Source: VRUE01 sp045805805 (lineage in GTDB: Bacteria > Actinomycetota > Thermoleophilia > Solirubrobacterales > 70-9). Taken from it: a stretch of 64,000 nt of DNA. The position numbers and the translations under genes are program-made. The notes beneath the pieces are model-generated. The model saw nothing but the letters and a program-made list of their open reading frames with translations, was not told the DNA's origin and did no database searches. Below, piece by piece: positions 9,571 to 16,219 of this stretch. Each line of letters starts with the position of its first letter. Position 1 is the first letter of the stretch. Location of the stretch: NCBI GenBank assembly GCA_045805805.1, contig JBJMKO010000111.1, positions 1 to 64,000 on the forward strand. The letters are read 5' to 3'.

Positions 9571-10071
9571 ATGAGCGTCATCGACGAGCTGGTCGCCAAC
9601 AACGAGGGCTTCGCGGCATCGCTGCCGGCCGAGAACCTCGACGTCCACCCCAGCCGGCAGCTGGCGATCGTCACCTGCATGGACTCGCGGCTGGACGTCT
9701 TCGCCGCGCTCGGCCTGCATGACGGAGAGGCACACGTGCTGCGCAACGCCGGCGGGGTGATCACCGACGACGTGATCCGCTCGCTGGCCGTCTCGCAGCG
9801 GCGCCTAGGCACCCGCGAGGTGATGCTGATCCACCACACCGACTGCGGCATGCAGAAGCTCACCGACGACGGCTTCCGCGCCGAGCTGCAAGAGGCGACC
9901 GGCGTCTCCCCAGCCTTCGCGATCGAGTCCTTTTCCGATCCGGAGGCCGACGTGCGGCAATCGATCCTGCGCGTCCGCAACTCTCCCTTCCTGCCCCACC
10001 GCGAAGAGGTGCGCGGCTTCGTCTACGACGTCGACACCCGCCACCTCCGCGAGATCGCCGCCGACGCCTGA
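9571..10071 (+). CDS. beta-class carbonic anhydrase-like protein
   Basis: A 166-residue protein of the short beta-carbonic anhydrase group, which interconverts CO2 and bicarbonate with zinc. The zinc ligands are visible as Cys36 in C-M-D-S-R (with the Asp38/Arg40 dyad), His89 and Cys92 in H-H-T-D-C-G. The R-N-A-G-G block is at 58-62. The ATG at 9571 is chosen because the conserved fold starts there; the frame extends upstream without a good start. Short members of this group are sometimes catalytically weak, so activity is likely but not certain. Confidence 0.88.
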   Translation: MSVIDELVANNEGFAASLPAENLDVHPSRQLAIVTCMDSRLDVFAALGLHDGEAHVLRNAGGVITDDVIRSLAVSQRRLGTREVMLIHHTDCGMQKLTDDGFRAELQEATGVSPAFAIESFSDPEADVRQSILRVRNSPFLPHREEVRGFVYDVDTRHLREIAADA

Positions 10072-10076
10072 CCCCT

Positions 10077-10130
10077 CGGCCGATGGGCCTAAAACACGCC
10101 CTATAGGGTGGGAAATCGGCCCGTCGGCCG
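10077..10130. terminator. bidirectional hairpin between convergent genes
   Basis: The 13-base arms 10077-10089 and 10118-10130 pair with one mismatch. A smaller palindrome (CGCCCTATAGGGTG) lies inside the loop. It fills the gap between two converging stops, so it probably ends both transcripts. Confidence 0.65.
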
Positions 10131-10132
10131 GC

Positions 10133-11674
10133 TTATTCGAGCTTGTAGGCGACTATTTTCGGAGTTTGCCCCGCGGCCGCTGCGAGGCCGGCCGGGGCGA
10201 TCAGCATTTCGCCGTCCGCCATCACGCCGGAGTTCGTTCCGGCCGGCAGCTTTTCGCGCCAGACGACCTGGCCCGTTTTCGCATCCAGGGCGCTGACCGA
10301 CCCTTCGTAGTTCGTCGCGAAGACCAGGTCGTTGACGGCCGTGGTCGCGCCATATGCGGGAGTCGAGAGTTTTTCGGTCCACTTCACCTTGCCGGTGGCG
10401 GCGTCCAGCGCGACCACTTCGCCGCCGGCTTCACCGCCTTCGCTCACTTCGCTGCCGGAGATGACTTTGCCGGGATAGTTGACCACAGGGGCGAAGACGG
10501 TCGAGCCGTCAGTGGACATCGGAGCGATCACACCGCCGAGTGTGCCCGGATAGAGGGTTCCGACTTTGATCTTCGACGCTTCGCCGCGCATCGCCAACAG
10601 GCCATCGTCATCGTGCCCGTTGTGCTTGCCGATCGCTCGCTGCCAGATCACCTTGCCGGTTTCAGGGTCGGCGGCCAGCACGATGCCGGACTTGCCCGCC
10701 GCGACCACGACCTGCCTGCCACCCGCCTTGATCAGGATCGGCGGGCCCTGGAAGTCCCAGTCGTAGAGATCGTGCGGCGTGACCTGGTGATACCACTTCA
10801 GCTTGCCCGTCTTGGCGTTCAGCTTGACCAGGGAATTCGTGTAGAGGTTCGGGCCCGGCCGGCTCGTCCCGGATGGGAATTCAGGCGTGCCGGGGTATGG
10901 CGCCGGATTGCCGGTGCCGAAGTACATGAAGCCCTTTTCGTCGAAGGCCGGCGGGTACCACACGCCCCCTCCCGAGTTGACCTTTGGATTGCCCCAGAGA
11001 CTGTTCGGCACGGTGTTGAAGTGCCACAGTTTCTTGCCGGTCTTGGCGTCGAGTGCCCAGAGGATGCCGACGCCGCCGCCTTCGTAAGACTCATTCGCAT
11101 TGAGCGGCACGGTCGATACGTAGACCATCCCGTCGTGATAGCCGGGAGCCATGTCGATGCCCTCGTGTTCGTTACGGGGGAGGACCACCGACCAGACCTG
11201 CTTGCCGGTCTTCTGGTCGAGCGCGAAGGCTTCGGTCGGGGTCGCGCCGAAGACGCGGCCGCCGGCGACGACGACGCCGTTCGGGCCCTCGTCCGGCTGC
11301 GAGTAGTTTTTCGTCCAGAGGGCTTCGCCGGAATCGAGGCTGAGGGCCTGAACGTTGGAGGCAAGATCCTGCGAGTAGATCACTCCCTTGTCGATCACCG
11401 GCGTCGATGCGTAGCTGCCGAAGTTGCTGGTGCCGGTGATTGGAGCGGTCCAGGCGACCCCCAGGCTCGACACGTTGGAGCTATCGATCTGGCTGCTCGG
11501 GTTCCGCGTGTTGGCCGCATCGACGCCGGGATAGCCGGAGCCGGTGAGGTTGGCGCTTTCTCCACTCGACGACGAGGAGCCGCAGCCCGAGATCGCAATC
11601 GCCAGCACGACGATCACCGCTGCCGTCAGGGCCCCCGCCCGCGCCGAGCCCGGCGCACCACTCAGACTTTCCAT
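10133..11674 (-). CDS. PQQ-type beta-propeller lipoprotein
   Basis: A 513-residue exported lipoprotein. The lipobox I-S-G-C puts the lipidated Cys at residue 31, after a hydrophobic signal. The mature protein is a quinoprotein-type beta-propeller with repeated A-x-D-x-x-T-G-K-x-x-W blades (for example LDAKTGKK, ADPETGKV, LDAATGKV). Such folds occur in PQQ alcohol dehydrogenases and in non-enzymatic BamB-like proteins. I do not see a clear Cys-Cys pair or cytochrome CxxCH motif. A redox enzyme or a structural role are both possible. It has its own strong promoter. Confidence 0.82.
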   Translation of the reverse strand: MESLSGAPGSARAGALTAAVIVVLAIAISGCGSSSSSGESANLTGSGYPGVDAANTRNPSSQIDSSNVSSLGVAWTAPITGTSNFGSYASTPVIDKGVIYSQDLASNVQALSLDSGEALWTKNYSQPDEGPNGVVVAGGRVFGATPTEAFALDQKTGKQVWSVVLPRNEHEGIDMAPGYHDGMVYVSTVPLNANESYEGGGVGILWALDAKTGKKLWHFNTVPNSLWGNPKVNSGGGVWYPPAFDEKGFMYFGTGNPAPYPGTPEFPSGTSRPGPNLYTNSLVKLNAKTGKLKWYHQVTPHDLYDWDFQGPPILIKAGGRQVVVAAGKSGIVLAADPETGKVIWQRAIGKHNGHDDDGLLAMRGEASKIKVGTLYPGTLGGVIAPMSTDGSTVFAPVVNYPGKVISGSEVSEGGEAGGEVVALDAATGKVKWTEKLSTPAYGATTAVNDLVFATNYEGSVSALDAKTGQVVWREKLPAGTNSGVMADGEMLIAPAGLAAAAGQTPKIVAYKLE

Positions 11675-11680
11675 TGCGCG

Positions 11681-11709
11681 ACCCTATGTGACTGATTTAT
11701 GGCTGTCAA
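11681..11709 (-). promoter_or_regulatory. sigma70-type promoter of the propeller lipoprotein, leaderless
   Basis: On the minus strand a consensus TTGACA (11704-11709) is followed by a 17-base spacer and TAGGGT (11681-11686). The ATG begins at 11674, 7 bases from the -10 box, so the transcript is probably leaderless. The -35 lies in a perfect palindrome GTCAAG-TG-CTTGAC (11705-11718), a possible operator. Confidence 0.7.
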
Positions 11710-11730
11710 GTGCTTGACTTCCACGGAATA

Positions 11731-13077
11731 TCACATAGGGGTAGAGCCGCTCGAACGCAAACGCGAAGCCTCGGTGTCCCCATCGCTCTCGCCGAGCAGG
11801 AAGGGCTGCAGAACGCGATTGGAGAGCAGCCCGAGAGCGCCGAGGTTGGCGAACCCCGGGCCCTGGCTCAGCCCGGCCAGGCCGGGGATCTGGAGCCGCG
11901 GGCGCATCCCCACCAGCTCGAGGTTGCGGCCGATCGGCACCTGGGTGCCCGCCGGCTGGTCCCAGAGCCCTCCCACGCGTCGCTCGATCTCCTCGCGTAC
12001 CCCAGCGGGAAAGAGGGTTCGCAGCTGGGCCAGGAGGTCGAAACCGGTGCAGTTGGCGACGTACTCGTGCTCTGCCCGGACCGTGCCCTCGGGCGAGTCG
12101 TACTCGAGCCGCACGCCCTCGCCGCCCGCCGCCGCACCGACGTCGGTGACGCGGCCGGTGACGAAGCGGCAGCGATCGTCGTAGGCGATCGCCGCCAGGC
12201 TGGGCGGGTCGAACACGCCGCGGTCGGAATGCTTGACGAAGTCTCGTCGCGTCTGCTCGTCCAGCGACTCCCATTCGACCGTGTCCGGGTTGGAGAAGAC
12301 GCGGTTCTCGAGGAAGCTCTCGCCCCGGCTCATCGGCAGCATCGGGGTGTAGATCGTGAAACGGCACCTCGGCCGCAGGCCGCGCAGGAACATAGTCGCG
12401 CTGAGCGCGCTCTCACCGCCCCCGACGATCGCCACATCGCACTCGCGCTCCTCGGGTATGCGGGCGAACTCGCTCCTCTTGCTGTCGCAGTGGAAGACCC
12501 GCTCGGCCACCGCCGGCTCGTGCGGGAACGCCCGGTGGATGCCGGGGCCGGTCAGCACCAGCGCCCCGCAGGCGTGCCGCGAGGAGCCGTCGCGCTCCTC
12601 CACCTCGACCACCCAGCGTTCGCCGTCGGGGTCGAGCGTCACCTGCGACACCCGGCCCCGCAGGTGGCTCACCCCCTCGGTCGCCCGCGAGAGCACCCAG
12701 GTCAGGTACTCGCCGTAGTCGCGGTGGCGCACCTGCGGCGAGCCGGCATCGACCCAGCGGGCGTAGCGTCGCTCGCTGATCATGTGCTGCTGCCAGGTGA
12801 ACTGGGCCAGGGCGGCGTCGATCGCCTCCCCTGCCTCGCCAAACTCGACATGGCTCTGGTAGGGGAAGCCGACGTCCTTGATCGGCGTCACCGCCAGCGG
12901 CTCCTCGCCCGAGGTCATGCCGTTGCGTCCCTTCCACGAGGCCGCCGGCTCGGTGCCCTCGATCACCTTCACCGACAGCCGGGCGAGGCCGAGGCTGTTG
13001 AGGATGTGGACCTTGGTCGCGATTCCCGCGGCCTTGGCGCCGGCGCCGACGACGATCAGGTCGTGATCGGCACTCAT
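11731..13077 (-). CDS. MbtG-like flavin-dependent amine (lysine/ornithine) N-hydroxylase
   Basis: A 448-residue SidA/IucD/PvdA-type monooxygenase, closest in motif pattern to MbtG of the mycobactin pathway. Such enzymes use FAD, NADPH and O2 to hydroxylate a side-chain amine. Visible are the FAD site G-A-G-A-K-A-A-G (11-18), D-V-G-F-P-Y-Q-S (68-75), the NADPH site V-G-G-G-E-S-A-L-S and the late G-L-S-Q-G-P-G-F-A-N-L block shared with MbtG. It is the last gene of the operon that starts at the odd tRNA and overlaps the P450 stop by 4 bases. No siderophore synthetase genes are near. The amine it acts on is unknown. Confidence 0.85.
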   Translation of the reverse strand: MSADHDLIVVGAGAKAAGIATKVHILNSLGLARLSVKVIEGTEPAASWKGRNGMTSGEEPLAVTPIKDVGFPYQSHVEFGEAGEAIDAALAQFTWQQHMISERRYARWVDAGSPQVRHRDYGEYLTWVLSRATEGVSHLRGRVSQVTLDPDGERWVVEVEERDGSSRHACGALVLTGPGIHRAFPHEPAVAERVFHCDSKRSEFARIPEERECDVAIVGGGESALSATMFLRGLRPRCRFTIYTPMLPMSRGESFLENRVFSNPDTVEWESLDEQTRRDFVKHSDRGVFDPPSLAAIAYDDRCRFVTGRVTDVGAAAGGEGVRLEYDSPEGTVRAEHEYVANCTGFDLLAQLRTLFPAGVREEIERRVGGLWDQPAGTQVPIGRNLELVGMRPRLQIPGLAGLSQGPGFANLGALGLLSNRVLQPFLLGESDGDTEASRLRSSGSTPM

Positions 13078-14381
13078 GCGTAAACGGGGGTCCGGGGCTT
13101 CGAGACGACGAGGCCGTGCTGGGCGGGACTGAAGGCGATCGCGGCCCTGCTCACCCGCTCCGAGCGCGACTCGACCGGGGTCAGCTCCACCTCCTCGAGC
13201 ACGGTGCGCACCACGCGCTTCATCTCCTGTTCGGCGTAGCTGGCGGCGAGACAGCGGCGGGCGCCGCCGCCAAAGGGAATCCAGGTCGGCACCGCAGCGC
13301 GCCGCTCGAGGAACCGCTCGGGAATGAAGCTTTCCGGGTCTTCGTATATCTCCGCGCTGTTGTGGACCAGGTAGACACAGGGGGCGACCAGCGTGCCGCC
13401 GGGAAGCTCGTAGCCGCCCAACGTCGCCGGCCTCAGCAGGCGGCGGACCACGACGGAGACCGGCGGCCGCAGCCGCAGGGTCTCCTTGATCACCGCGTCC
13501 AGATAGGCCTCGCCCTCGCCGGCGAGGACTTCCTCCTGCAGGCGCGCCAGCTTCTCGGGGTGGCGCAGGAGCCGCTCGAAGACCCAGGCGAGCGAGCTCG
13601 AGGTGGGGCCGTCGGTGAGCAGGGTGAGCAGTTCGTCGCGCAGCTCCTTCTCGCTCAGCGGGGAGCCGTCCTCGTTGCGCGCCTCGACCAGGATTGAGAC
13701 CGCGTCCTTGCGGCCTTCCTCGCCTTCGGCGCGTCGTCGCCGGGCCTCGGCCAGCACGGCCTCCTCGACCGGCGCCATCGCCTGCCGCCAGCCGCGGCTG
13801 CGTTCGAGCCAGCCCGGGCCGAAGAGGGCGAGCCTGCGCAGCCGGCCCTGGTCGTTGACCGCCTCGGTCAGGTTCGTGAGCAACATCCGCAGCCGGTCCA
13901 GCCTGCCTTCGTCGTCGCCGAAGACCGCCCGCATCACGACCTCCTGCGTCAGGGCTTGCATGCGGGGCCAGAGCCTGAACGGCTCCCCGACCGGCCAGGC
14001 GCGCACTTCGCGGCGGGCCAGCTCGGTCATCGCCTCGGCGTCCTCCCGCATGCGCTCACCGTGGAAGCGGGGCAGCATCAGCTTGCGGCGTGCCATGTGC
14101 TCGGGCTCCTCGCTCAGCATCACGGAATGCGCCCCCAGAACAGGTCTCAGGGCGAGGTTCGGCACTCCCACCCCGAGGTCGTCGGTGCCGGCGGAGAAGA
14201 CCCGTTTGACGTCCTCGGGGTCGGAGAGGAGGACCCAGGTGCCGAGATGGCGCAGGCGCAGCGTGAAGGTGGTGCCGTAGCGCGCCCGGCACTGCTCCAG
14301 GAAGGGCAATGGCTCGCGCGACCAGCGCCTCGACTGCATCAGCCTGGGAATGCGGGGCCCCGGCGGCAGCTTCGCCCTCAT
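13074..14381 (-). CDS. cytochrome P450 with atypical I-helix
   Basis: A 435-residue soluble P450. The heme-binding loop F-G-G-G-A-R-R-C has Cys377, and the ExxR motif is E300-T-L-R303. Two positions deviate: the Gly usually found two residues after the Cys is Ala, and the I-helix reads T-D-G-P-T-S-S-S (256-263) where most P450s have A-G-x-(D/E)-T-T. The usual acid of the acid/alcohol pair is therefore Thr260. Oxygen activation or the reaction type may differ from a standard hydroxylase. It overlaps both neighbours by 4 bases, so it is translated with them. Confidence 0.88.
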   Translation of the reverse strand: MRAKLPPGPRIPRLMQSRRWSREPLPFLEQCRARYGTTFTLRLRHLGTWVLLSDPEDVKRVFSAGTDDLGVGVPNLALRPVLGAHSVMLSEEPEHMARRKLMLPRFHGERMREDAEAMTELARREVRAWPVGEPFRLWPRMQALTQEVVMRAVFGDDEGRLDRLRMLLTNLTEAVNDQGRLRRLALFGPGWLERSRGWRQAMAPVEEAVLAEARRRRAEGEEGRKDAVSILVEARNEDGSPLSEKELRDELLTLLTDGPTSSSLAWVFERLLRHPEKLARLQEEVLAGEGEAYLDAVIKETLRLRPPVSVVVRRLLRPATLGGYELPGGTLVAPCVYLVHNSAEIYEDPESFIPERFLERRAAVPTWIPFGGGARRCLAASYAEQEMKRVVRTVLEEVELTPVESRSERVSRAAIAFSPAQHGLVVSKPRTPVYA

Positions 14382-14686
14382 GCCTCGCTCCCGTCCGCCG
14401 TGGCCGCCCCCTCCATCAGCTCGTCCTCGAGCTTGCAGGTTGCGCCGATCAGCAGCTCGAAGAGGTCACCGGTGAAATCGGTCGGCAGGTTGGCGTCGGC
14501 GCCGCGGGCGAGGTAGCGCGCCCGGACCTCCTCCACCCGTGCCGGCTGCATCATCGGGATCCCGCGCTCGCTCTTGTAGCGAGCGACTTCGCGGCAGATC
14601 TCGAAGCGCTCGCCAAGCAGGCGGGCGATCTCCTCGTCGATCGGGTCGAGCCGTTCGCGGAACTGTCCGAGGCCGTCGTCGCTCAC
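14378..14686 (-). CDS. chorismate-mutase-like protein, probable 4-amino-4-deoxychorismate mutase
   Basis: A 102-residue all-helical AroQ-type protein. The motif R-Y-K-S-E-R-G-I-P-M-M-Q-P-A-R-V resembles PapB/CmlD-type 4-amino-4-deoxychorismate mutases, which often have V-P-M-M-Q-P-x-R-V. Those enzymes turn aminodeoxychorismate into aminodeoxyprephenate on the way to p-aminophenylalanine. The fused aminodeoxychorismate synthase in the same operon supports this role. A normal chorismate mutase cannot be excluded. No PapC-type dehydrogenase is in the window. The stop overlaps the P450 start by 4 bases. Confidence 0.75.
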   Translation of the reverse strand: MSDDGLGQFRERLDPIDEEIARLLGERFEICREVARYKSERGIPMMQPARVEEVRARYLARGADANLPTDFTGDLFELLIGATCKLEDELMEGAATADGSEA

Positions 14687-14694
14687 CGCTGCCC

Positions 14695-14743
14695 CTTCCG
14701 GTGCGCTTTATGTACCTCCTGGGTCCAAAAGGCGCACCGGAAG
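14695..14743. repeat. dispersed palindrome, copy B, inside the operon
   Basis: CTTCCGGTGCGC (14695-14706) pairs with its perfect complement at 14732-14743, with an imperfect inner stem. The inner sequence TACCTCCTGGGT is the reverse complement of the same segment in the copy at 57821, so the two are one element in opposite orientation. It occupies almost the whole gap between the amidohydrolase and the mutase genes. Confidence 0.8.
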
Positions 14744-14744
14744 C

Positions 14745-15707
14745 TCATGCGGGGGCTCCCAGCAGGCCGGTGGCGAAGGCCTCGCTGCACTCGGCGAGCG
14801 AGTCGAGGGCGTAGCCGCCCTCCTGGATTACGCAGACGGGCAGGCCCGAGGCGGCAAGGAGACTGCCGATCTCAGTAAAGATCTCCGGCTCGAAGGCCCA
14901 CGAGCCGTGCGGGTCGCCGGCGACGATGTCGTAACCGAGCGAGACGACGAGTGCCTGCGAGGACTCGGCCAGCGAGTCGATCGAGGCGGCGACGGCATCG
15001 AGATAAGAGGCCTTGTCGGGGCTGCCGGCGAACTCGACGACGCGTTCGCGCTCGCTGCTCGGCGCTGCCGTCCCGCCCGCGACGTTGGTCACGGGGGCGG
15101 CGTGCAGCGAGTGCAGGCTTGCATCGGTCATCGTGGCGACGATCGCCGCGGTGCCGTTGGGGTAGTGCAGGTCGATGTCGAGGATCCCGACCGGTCGCAC
15201 GCCGGCCTGGTGCAGGGTCTGCACGGCCGCGGCAGCGGTGTTCAGGTAGCAGTAGCCGGCAAACCAGGCCGGCCCGGCGTGGTGACCGGGCGGACGGCAG
15301 AGCGCGTAGGTGAAGCGCTCTCCCCCGGCGAGCCGCTCCGCTGCGGTCATCGCCGTGCGCACCCCCTCACGGGCGGCTTCGACCAGGCCGGAGCAGACAG
15401 GGATGTCAGGTGGCAGGCCTGGCGGAGTCAACTCCGGGATCACCACCGGCGCCTCCGACACTTCTCCGAGGGCGTCGAGGTAGTCGGGCTCGTGCAGGAT
15501 GCTGAGCGTCTGCTCGACGTCTTCGCTGTCGGCGTCGGCGTCTGCTGCCCGAACCCCGGCGTGGCGAAGCAGCCCGCGACGCAGCTCGTCCATGCGACGG
15601 TTGTCATCGACCCCGGGCAGGATGCGCCCACCTTCGAGAATCCAGTGAGCGGAGTCGCCGTTGCCGTTGCCGACACGCTGCTCGACCAGCAACAACTCCG
15701 CGCTCAC
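14745..15707 (-). CDS. HDAC-like zinc amidohydrolase (acetylpolyamine amidohydrolase type)
   Basis: A 320-residue member of the histone deacetylase superfamily, which removes acyl groups from amines with zinc. The active-site blocks are complete: R-P-P-G-H-H-A-G-P (His-His pair), D-I-D-L-H-Y-P-N-G-T (zinc Asp and His), S-L-G-Y-D-I (zinc Asp) and E-G-G-Y (transition-state Tyr). The L-H-Y-P-N-G-T version fits small-molecule deacetylases better than AcuC. GTG at 15707 overlaps the GNAT stop (GTGA), so it is chosen over longer versions. An acetyltransferase and a deacetylase in one operon suggest transient N-acetylation of an intermediate. Confidence 0.85.
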   Translation of the reverse strand: MSAELLLVEQRVGNGNGDSAHWILEGGRILPGVDDNRRMDELRRGLLRHAGVRAADADADSEDVEQTLSILHEPDYLDALGEVSEAPVVIPELTPPGLPPDIPVCSGLVEAAREGVRTAMTAAERLAGGERFTYALCRPPGHHAGPAWFAGYCYLNTAAAAVQTLHQAGVRPVGILDIDLHYPNGTAAIVATMTDASLHSLHAAPVTNVAGGTAAPSSERERVVEFAGSPDKASYLDAVAASIDSLAESSQALVVSLGYDIVAGDPHGSWAFEPEIFTEIGSLLAASGLPVCVIQEGGYALDSLAECSEAFATGLLGAPA

Positions 15708-16219
15708 AGCTTCCTCCGCATCCTCGGGCCGAGGTGCTCGAACCCGTTGGCGAGGTAGAAGGCCTCGGTCGCGCCGATGTTCTCGAAGCTCTCGCGCGGC
15801 AGCCCGACCTCGATCCGGCAAGCCCCCTCCTCGCGGGCCAGCTCGAAGAACGCCGCCAGCAGCCCCCGGCCGACGAGGCGGCTGCGCCAGTCCGGATGCA
15901 CCCAGAGGTCCTGGATCGTGCCGTAGCGGCCGGGCACGTGGATCGCATGCTGCCAGCTGGCGGCGAGGACCCCCACGATGCCGTCCTCGCTCCCCGCCTC
16001 CGCCACCAGCAGCGTCCCCAGCCCTCCGTCCCCGGCAAGCTTTCTCGTCGCCTCTTCCAGCTCGGCCGCCGGCGGGCCTCCGCCGCTGAGCTCGATCAGC
16101 AGCTCCGACACCGCCGCGGCAACGGCCGGCACGTCAGCCTCGCCGGCCTCGCGCACGCGCCAGTCCTGCGTCCCGGAGCGGTGCGCGGCGTCGGCCTCGC
16201 TCGGCGCCACCTCGGTCAT
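15704..16219 (-). CDS. GNAT-family N-acyltransferase
   Basis: A 171-residue GNAT protein. The fold is seen from the N-terminal V-R-E-A-G-E-A-D-V-P strand-helix, through the acyl-CoA loop region R-S-R-L-V-G-R-G-L-L-A (the R/Q-x-x-G-x-G/A motif), to the C-terminal F-Y-L-A-N-G-F-E-H-L-G strand. It would acylate an amine, using acetyl-CoA or possibly an aminoacyl-tRNA, as a few GNAT-fold enzymes do. ATG overlaps the aminodeoxychorismate synthase stop (ATGA at 16216-16219). The substrate is unknown; an operon intermediate is most likely. Confidence 0.82.
   Translation of the reverse strand: MTEVAPSEADAAHRSGTQDWRVREAGEADVPAVAAAVSELLIELSGGGPPAAELEEATRKLAGDGGLGTLLVAEAGSEDGIVGVLAASWQHAIHVPGRYGTIQDLWVHPDWRSRLVGRGLLAAFFELAREEGACRIEVGLPRESFENIGATEAFYLANGFEHLGPRMRRKL

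Noticed and set aside
11731..13077. Siderophore cluster
   Set aside because: Only the N-hydroxylase fits; no synthetase, acyl carrier or iron transporter genes are present.
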